Program-made: the position numbers and the translations under genes
Origin: Whalleya microplaca
Lineage: Eukaryota; Ascomycota; Sordariomycetes; Xylariales; Xylariaceae
Direction: 5' to 3'
Length of the DNA: 64,000 bases
Assembly (NCBI GenBank): GCA_022497155.1
Contig: MU385716.1
Location: forward strand, 62,001-126,000
Notes under the pieces: generated by a model
Seen by the model: only the letters and a program-made list of their open reading frames with translations
Database searches by the model: none
Told to the model about the DNA's origin: nothing
Part shown: piece by piece, positions 59,301 to 64,000 of the stretch
How the letters are laid out: every line of letters starts with the position of its first letter
Position numbering within the stretch: position 1 is the stretch's first letter

Positions 59301-60211
59301 ATGAGACGGGCTAATAAAATCCCCCTCACCAGCGAATGTCATCATTGGACTCGTCTCGGTGAGGTGCCTTGGGACTTACAAAAGTTGGTTATGCCACATT
59401 CTCACTTCTCTCGAGTTTCATACTGACAGGCTCAACCTATCTCATAGGTATTGGCAGCAAAGGCACACCATATTTGCTTACTACAATGAGGGCATATACA
59501 TGACTCACGATGCCTGGTACGGCGTGACTCCTGAACCCGTCGCAAAGTGAGTTTCACATTCAGTCTACATCCTCGAGTAACGCCGCGGCGTAATACGGGC
59601 TGACAACATCCAGTAAAATTGCCCAAGACCTCAATGCTATAATTAACCCATCAAAAACTACCATCATTGACCTCTTTGCCGGTGTGGGTGCAAATGCCAT
59701 CAGCCTTGCCCTCGCTACCACTGAAGACGGCTCGCAACGCTGGGACAAGGTCGTTGCTATAGAGCTAGACGCAGCCACGCTCGCATGTGCGCAGCACAAT
59801 GCCTCGCTGCATGGAGTAGCCGACGACATCATCTGGGTGCTCGCCGACAACTTCAAATACATGGACGCTCTGCTAAACGCTCCTGACACCCTCGAGGCCG
59901 ACCTGCAAGTCGACGTGTCGTCCACCGTCCTGTTTGCCTCGCCGCCCTGGGGCGGGCCGGGGTACAGCACTGATGAGATCTTTGACCTGAGCACTATGGA
60001 GCCGTACAACCTCGCGAAATTGCACGAGGCCTACAAAGCCATGGACCATGCTCTTTATCTGCCACGGACTAGCGACCTAAGGCAGATTGCGGAGCTCGCG
60101 CCCGATGGGACTAAAATTGAGGTCGTGCAGTATTGCGTCGAGGGCGCAAGCAAGGCACTCGTTGCTTATATACCCGCCGCTAAGGATAGCGAGCCCCAAA
60201 AGGAGAGTTAA
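59301..60211 (+). CDS. TGS1: trimethylguanosine synthase
   Basis: Three exons, 59301-59383, 59448-59546 and 59614-60211, give 259 residues, close to fungal Tgs1. The enzyme converts the m7G cap of snRNAs and snoRNAs to 2,2,7-trimethylguanosine in the nucleus or nucleolus using S-adenosylmethionine. Visible landmarks are KYWQQRHTIFAYYNEGI and the WYGVTPEPVANKIA helix before the Rossmann fold. Motif I is TIIDLFAGVGANAISLA and the acidic strand end is VVAIELDAATLACAQHN. The catalytic motif IV is FASPPWGGPGY, whose Trp stacks on the cap base. The start is the first ATG joined in frame to exon 2. An acceptor-like CAG directly before it leaves open an upstream exon. Confidence 0.93.
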
Positions 60212-60403
60212 TATTCGTGACAATTACACACTATGCATCCTTCTCCAGTAGCAAGGCTCGGGTCGATACTTCATGCTGACGAGGGATTGGCCCCGTGAAA
60301 AGGGGAAAATCACCAAGTGCAGTCAGGACTATATGGATCTCACCCGTATGGAACGATTTACTTTCTGCTTAATATTTTGAATATCTCAAAAGACACGGGG
60401 TAT

Positions 60404-61551
60404 TCATATGAAACTCGAGGTACTAGTACTAGTCCAAGGCACAACGCCTTGGCCCATAGTACTACTACCTCCCGTTGTACGGGAGCGTGCTTCCTGCTCA
60501 ATGAGTGGGCTGTTTATCCTACGCATCTTCTTCTTCACTCCATCCGCCAGAAATCCCACAGGATGTGCCACGACCAAACCAACCACGGATTCCGCAACCA
60601 GGAGACCGTCGAAACCTGCAAACAGAGCTTGGTTCTTCGCTGTCCAGCTTTCTAGGCCGGTGCTCAGCACTATCGCTTGGTAGAGATTCCTTCCTAAGAG
60701 GGAGATGACTGAGACCAATAACATCACTACATACTACAGCATCCAGGGTCAGTTTTTTTTTTCTTCTTTATAAGCAGTTTGGGATACAAAGACGGAAGTT
60801 ATAATAAATGACCTGGATGCTACTCACAACCTTGAATCTGGCAGCCATAGGAATAAAACCGTGTCTTGGGTGAAATGTTGTATATCCAAACTGACGGTGT
60901 GACTTGGCGGCTTGGAATAGCACGTATCCAAAAAGTATGAGGAAATAGATGAGTGAGAGAGTTTGCAGGATAATACCAACGGCAATGATGGGGCTCCCGA
61001 TTATGGCATTTGGACCAAGGCCCCTGTCAGGCGAGATGTCGGAGAATGAGACCGCTATTCCAGCAATCTGGAAAACTAATCCTAGAGCATCAACCCAGCT
61101 CAGGCGAGGATAGTGTGCGACGTTGATGAGCGAATGTTCCTCTCCTAGGATCGTAACAGTTTTAGCTATGGTGAAATAGATTCTTCAGTTTCTCTCGTCA
61201 GTACAACTCGAGCCTTGTCGCAAAGGGGCGGTAGCATACTGACCCCACTGAGACAGGGACTGGCGCTATTATTATGAAGGCCGTCGAGGTTGCGTATAGT
61301 CGAACATTCCATGGATCCACCGCACTCCCCAATCTAACACCATAGCCGATTATCTCAAAGAGACAGGCTGCCGAGATCGGTATGCTGAATTCCAACCACC
61401 TCCGCGTGTATATCGTGTATAGAAAAAGGGCGACCAAGGACCCAGTGTAGATAACCACGAATATCGCGCTCGCTGGCGCGCTCGGCGGGTAACCGTAGGG
61501 GGACGCAGCGACTGGACATGTATCCCAGTTACAAGAAGCAATGGACTTCAT
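60404..61551 (-). CDS. RTA1-family lipid-translocating exporter-like protein
   Basis: Three exons, 61551-61244, 61182-60828 and 60733-60404, give 330 residues. RTA1/RTM1/RSB1 proteins are fungal seven-span plasma-membrane proteins linked to lipid movement and resistance to sterol-type or membrane-active compounds. Seven hydrophobic segments are visible, beginning SAIFVVIYTGSLVALFLYTI. The family block FEIIGYGVRLGS and the VGIYFTIAKTVTILGEEHS segment across intron 1 are present. The late block has RNLYQAIVLSTG followed by an acidic/FD element (ALFAGFDGLL). The N-terminus before the first span has CNWDTCPV, a cysteine pair usual for the extracellular side. The tail is basic then S/T-rich. An upstream in-frame extension to 61650 exists but is less typical. 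Confidence 0.88.
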
Positions 61552-63875
61552 CGTAAGTGAAGTAACAGAAAGTGAATCGCCCCAGCAGCAACAACTCGAG
61601 CCATATAGGCAAAAAGCATATGGCAAGGAAAAGGCAGATCTCAAGTGCACAGCCCAAAGTAAAAGGGGGGCCAGTCATATATTAACCCCCAATCGGTGTA
61701 TGCCTCAGCTGTGACGATGAACTACTTCAGTAATCACTCAACCTTATCGGTCGATCTGCCTGCTCACCCCTGGCGCAGTCGGATACAGATATCGCAGAAA
61801 ACTGCAAACCTACGTTACAGATCACAGGCTCTTACTAACTAGGTGCGTGATGATGTATGTATGTATGTGAACGTCCCACACGAAACAGCTCTAAAGTAAA
61901 GTGGCTGCAGCCGCAGACAGCAGCAGCGATGCGGCCGCCGGGCCCAAGCTCTCTCTCCAATCCTCCTACGAATCGAGTAATGAGTCTGACGAAGACCAGA
62001 TCAGACCTGTCAGCCTGTGCGTGCCGTGCCGTTTTCTGACCCCAACTCAAATATCGCCGACTTATGATATGGCTTACGTCGCCTGCACAACGAATCCCGC
62101 CTATGAGGTTCCTCGGGCCCTGTGGGGTTCCCCGTATCGTTGCAGAATACGAACGGGGGCGGAGCGCCACACTCTTCTGAGGTCGGTTTTGGGATGGTGC
62201 AAGCGCGACATACTATGAATGGGATTGTGTCGTCTGATTAGGGCCTTTCGGAATTATTCCCGCGTAGCACCGCTAGATGGGCGCTATGTATGTACGACCC
62301 GGGCCGACCCCAATATGGCCTGGCCTGTCTTCAGGTCGACTATAGGTAGGTATTATCCGAGCTATATATATATATCCTCAGCTGTCCGATTCTCGCTCTC
62401 CAGTCCGCTCTGCGCAGTATTGGGACCCCATCTCTCTTCGCTACTCGTCTCTCAGCAGCGAATCTTTTTCGCCTCTGGTTAGATGCTCGTGTAACGGTAA
62501 AAGGATCCATTGGCTTACTACGCTGGCCAATAACTATTTTTAAGGGTTATGATGGACGGTCCAGATGGCGCCATCACTAAACAAGTCCATCACGCCGAAG
62601 GGCCAGATCTAGCGAAGAAGCCTCGGAATCCTTCTCGCAGACACTTACACAATTTAGAGAATCCGCCTCCTCGCGACAGCAAAAGGATCGTGATCTTTCT
62701 GAGATAGGTAGCTCGGTGTGTAAAGCTTATTCTACCTAGGTATCCCAACGTACGGACCACCAGTTCACTCCTTCAGGTGGTTTCAGGGCATGTATGCAAT
62801 CATCTGGCACGGCACCCTCTTTGTCTCCGGTGTGCGCTCACTACTTCGGGCCGCTGGAAGGGTAGAATTGACGTGTGAAACGAGCGACGCGGCCCGACCA
62901 ACAGGCGACCATCTTACTTACGTGCCGTGCCTGGCCTGGTACCGGAGATTAGACTGTGAGGCTCTTTACGGCACGTACAGGACATATTCGCGGCGCGCGC
63001 AATCAATCTGCGATAGGTAACGTGAGCGCCGTTGCGGCGCCGCACGCGACGGGCACGTGGTATAATCTAGATGCGTTTGAAACAAAGGCGCGGCTCCCAC
63101 GAGAGTCTAGTCCGTCCTGGAGATGGGAGAAATATAGATGCTGGGCCGCTGGGCCGCCCAGTAAGGCAGGTAAAGAAAGCCCAGACTCGCTGGTTGGCTT
63201 CAACCTGTCTAAGACAATCCAGCCTGCTGGGTCTATCAACTCGATATGATAGGCTTGACTGTGGTGGGCGGAACAAGGCTAGCTGAATCTCAGATGATCG
63301 GGAACGAGGCGTGCTGGGAGCCACCACCATCCTAATTTTCTTAACATCATGTGATACAAAAGCTTTCTCTACTGAGCCGCGTAGGCAATATATCTGGGAC
63401 TCTGGTTGCGTGGCTGAGATGGTCCTCGGGGATATTAGCAGGGCTAGACTTCTCGCAAATAGGGTCATAATAATATATATTCATTAATCCATCTCGTAAT
63501 CTTAGAATAATAGTTTATTTATGTCATCATAAGTTCCTCCGACTCCATCACTTTTCGTTATCCCTTTCCCCATACTCATCATATCATCATGAACATCCTC
63601 CCAAAGGGATATGCATCGCTAAATAATATCCAAGCCCATGAACGTGTCATTATGGAAGAGAAAAGGGCAGAATTCTAAGAAAAGTAGGAACCTAAATCAT
63701 AACACATAGAATCCATATCCTCCCTCTGCCTCCGACTTTCTAAAGTAGATGAGACTAGATACTACGTACTATATATATAGATAGGTATTAGGCACAGATA
63801 CGAGACATTAAACCCGCTGGAAATGGAAATAGTGCTGATCAAGCGAGCACGAGGTCTAATTTAGAGCGTAGGCGT
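61552..63875. other. 2.3 kb with no confident gene
   Basis: Scattered short frames on both strands overlap one another and carry no domain. A short tandem TATG run (about 61856-61867) and TATATA words are present. It presumably includes the RTA1-like promoter. Confidence 0.5.
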
Positions 63876-64000
63876 CTACATTCCGGGTGGGGTGAAGCCG
63901 GATCCCTGAGGCCAGTTACCCAGCTCACCGGGGTCGCCCCCGATACGGACAAAGACGCCGACGGCAGGAATACCGTCATCAAGCACGAACATCTGGTACC
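63876..64000 (-). CDS. 3' end of an unidentified gene, cut by window edge
   Basis: On the minus strand an open frame enters from the right edge and stops at 63876-63878. About 40 codons read [19 protein letters not shown], then [19 protein letters not shown]. The sequence looks like the compact end of an enzyme or secreted protein with good codon use. I do not recognise the family. The start and any introns lie beyond the window. Confidence 0.55.
   Translation of the reverse strand, partial: YQMFVLDDGIPAVGVFVRIGGDPGELGNWPQGSGFTPPGM

Noticed and set aside
61857..63468. Several frames of 60-133 codons
   Set aside because: They have mixed strands, no motif and no splice-compatible extension. 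tRNA-like features were also looked for and not found.

Overview
The window is a piece of nuclear chromosome from a filamentous ascomycete. The evidence is: genes interrupted by many short GT-AG introns (about 50-100 nt), fungal-specific proteins (RTA1-like transporter, DUF7708/DUF7025-type proteins, ankyrin-subtilase, HAP3), single-copy housekeeping genes in Pezizomycotina form, and intergenic DNA rich in TACCTAGGTA-like words and microsatellites. Sordariomycetes is my best guess for the class; I cannot place it further. No rRNA, tRNA, CRISPR array or intact transposon was seen. Exon boundaries were worked out by hand from reading-frame continuity and splice-site consensus, so they are models and not transcript-supported.

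Layout. 0.4-8.1 kb: two divergent genes, a DUF7708-like protein with a P-loop-like region lacking Walker A (minus) and a DUF7025-type AAA+ ATPase with a lysine/serine tail (plus). 8.1-10.9 kb: nearly gene-free. 10.9-14.0 kb: a four-exon small mitochondrial protein and protein disulfide isomerase. 16.3-22.7 kb: two fungal proteins of unknown function, one with a 29-residue tandem repeat. 23.1-31.6 kb: MON1 and DOP1, two endomembrane-traffic genes transcribed divergently from a 775-bp interval. 32.4-41.4 kb: an accessory block with a small membrane protein, a broken secreted-protein-like ORF, a head-to-head pair (ankyrin-subtilase on minus, ankyrin-C2H2 zinc finger on plus) and a decayed cytochrome P450 end. 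41.9-48.9 kb: bZIP factor, RRN3 and HAP3 (NF-YB). 48.9-53.9 kb: 5 kb without a gene but with microsatellites. 53.9-61.6 kb: a dense housekeeping cluster of prefoldin 2, CMC2, a TMEM14 protein, OST2/DAD1, GRASP, TGS1 and an RTA1-family protein. 61.6-64 kb: empty except for the 3' end of an unidentified minus-strand gene cut by the window edge.

How the genes fit together. Several neighbours act in the secretory route: PDI and OST2 in the ER, GRASP at ER exit/Golgi, DOP1 at Golgi/endosome and MON1 at late endosome/vacuole. CMC2, the TMEM14 protein and the small FHATARS-type protein are mitochondrial. RRN3, HAP3, the bZIP protein and TGS1 act in transcription or RNA capping. The most unusual part is the head-to-head pair at 34.2-40.2 kb. 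One member is an intracellular subtilase carrying ankyrin repeats. The other is an ankyrin protein whose C-terminal zinc-finger tail only appears when a third exon is joined. They share a 308-bp promoter and look like a non-self-recognition or proteolytic signalling module. That function is an inference.
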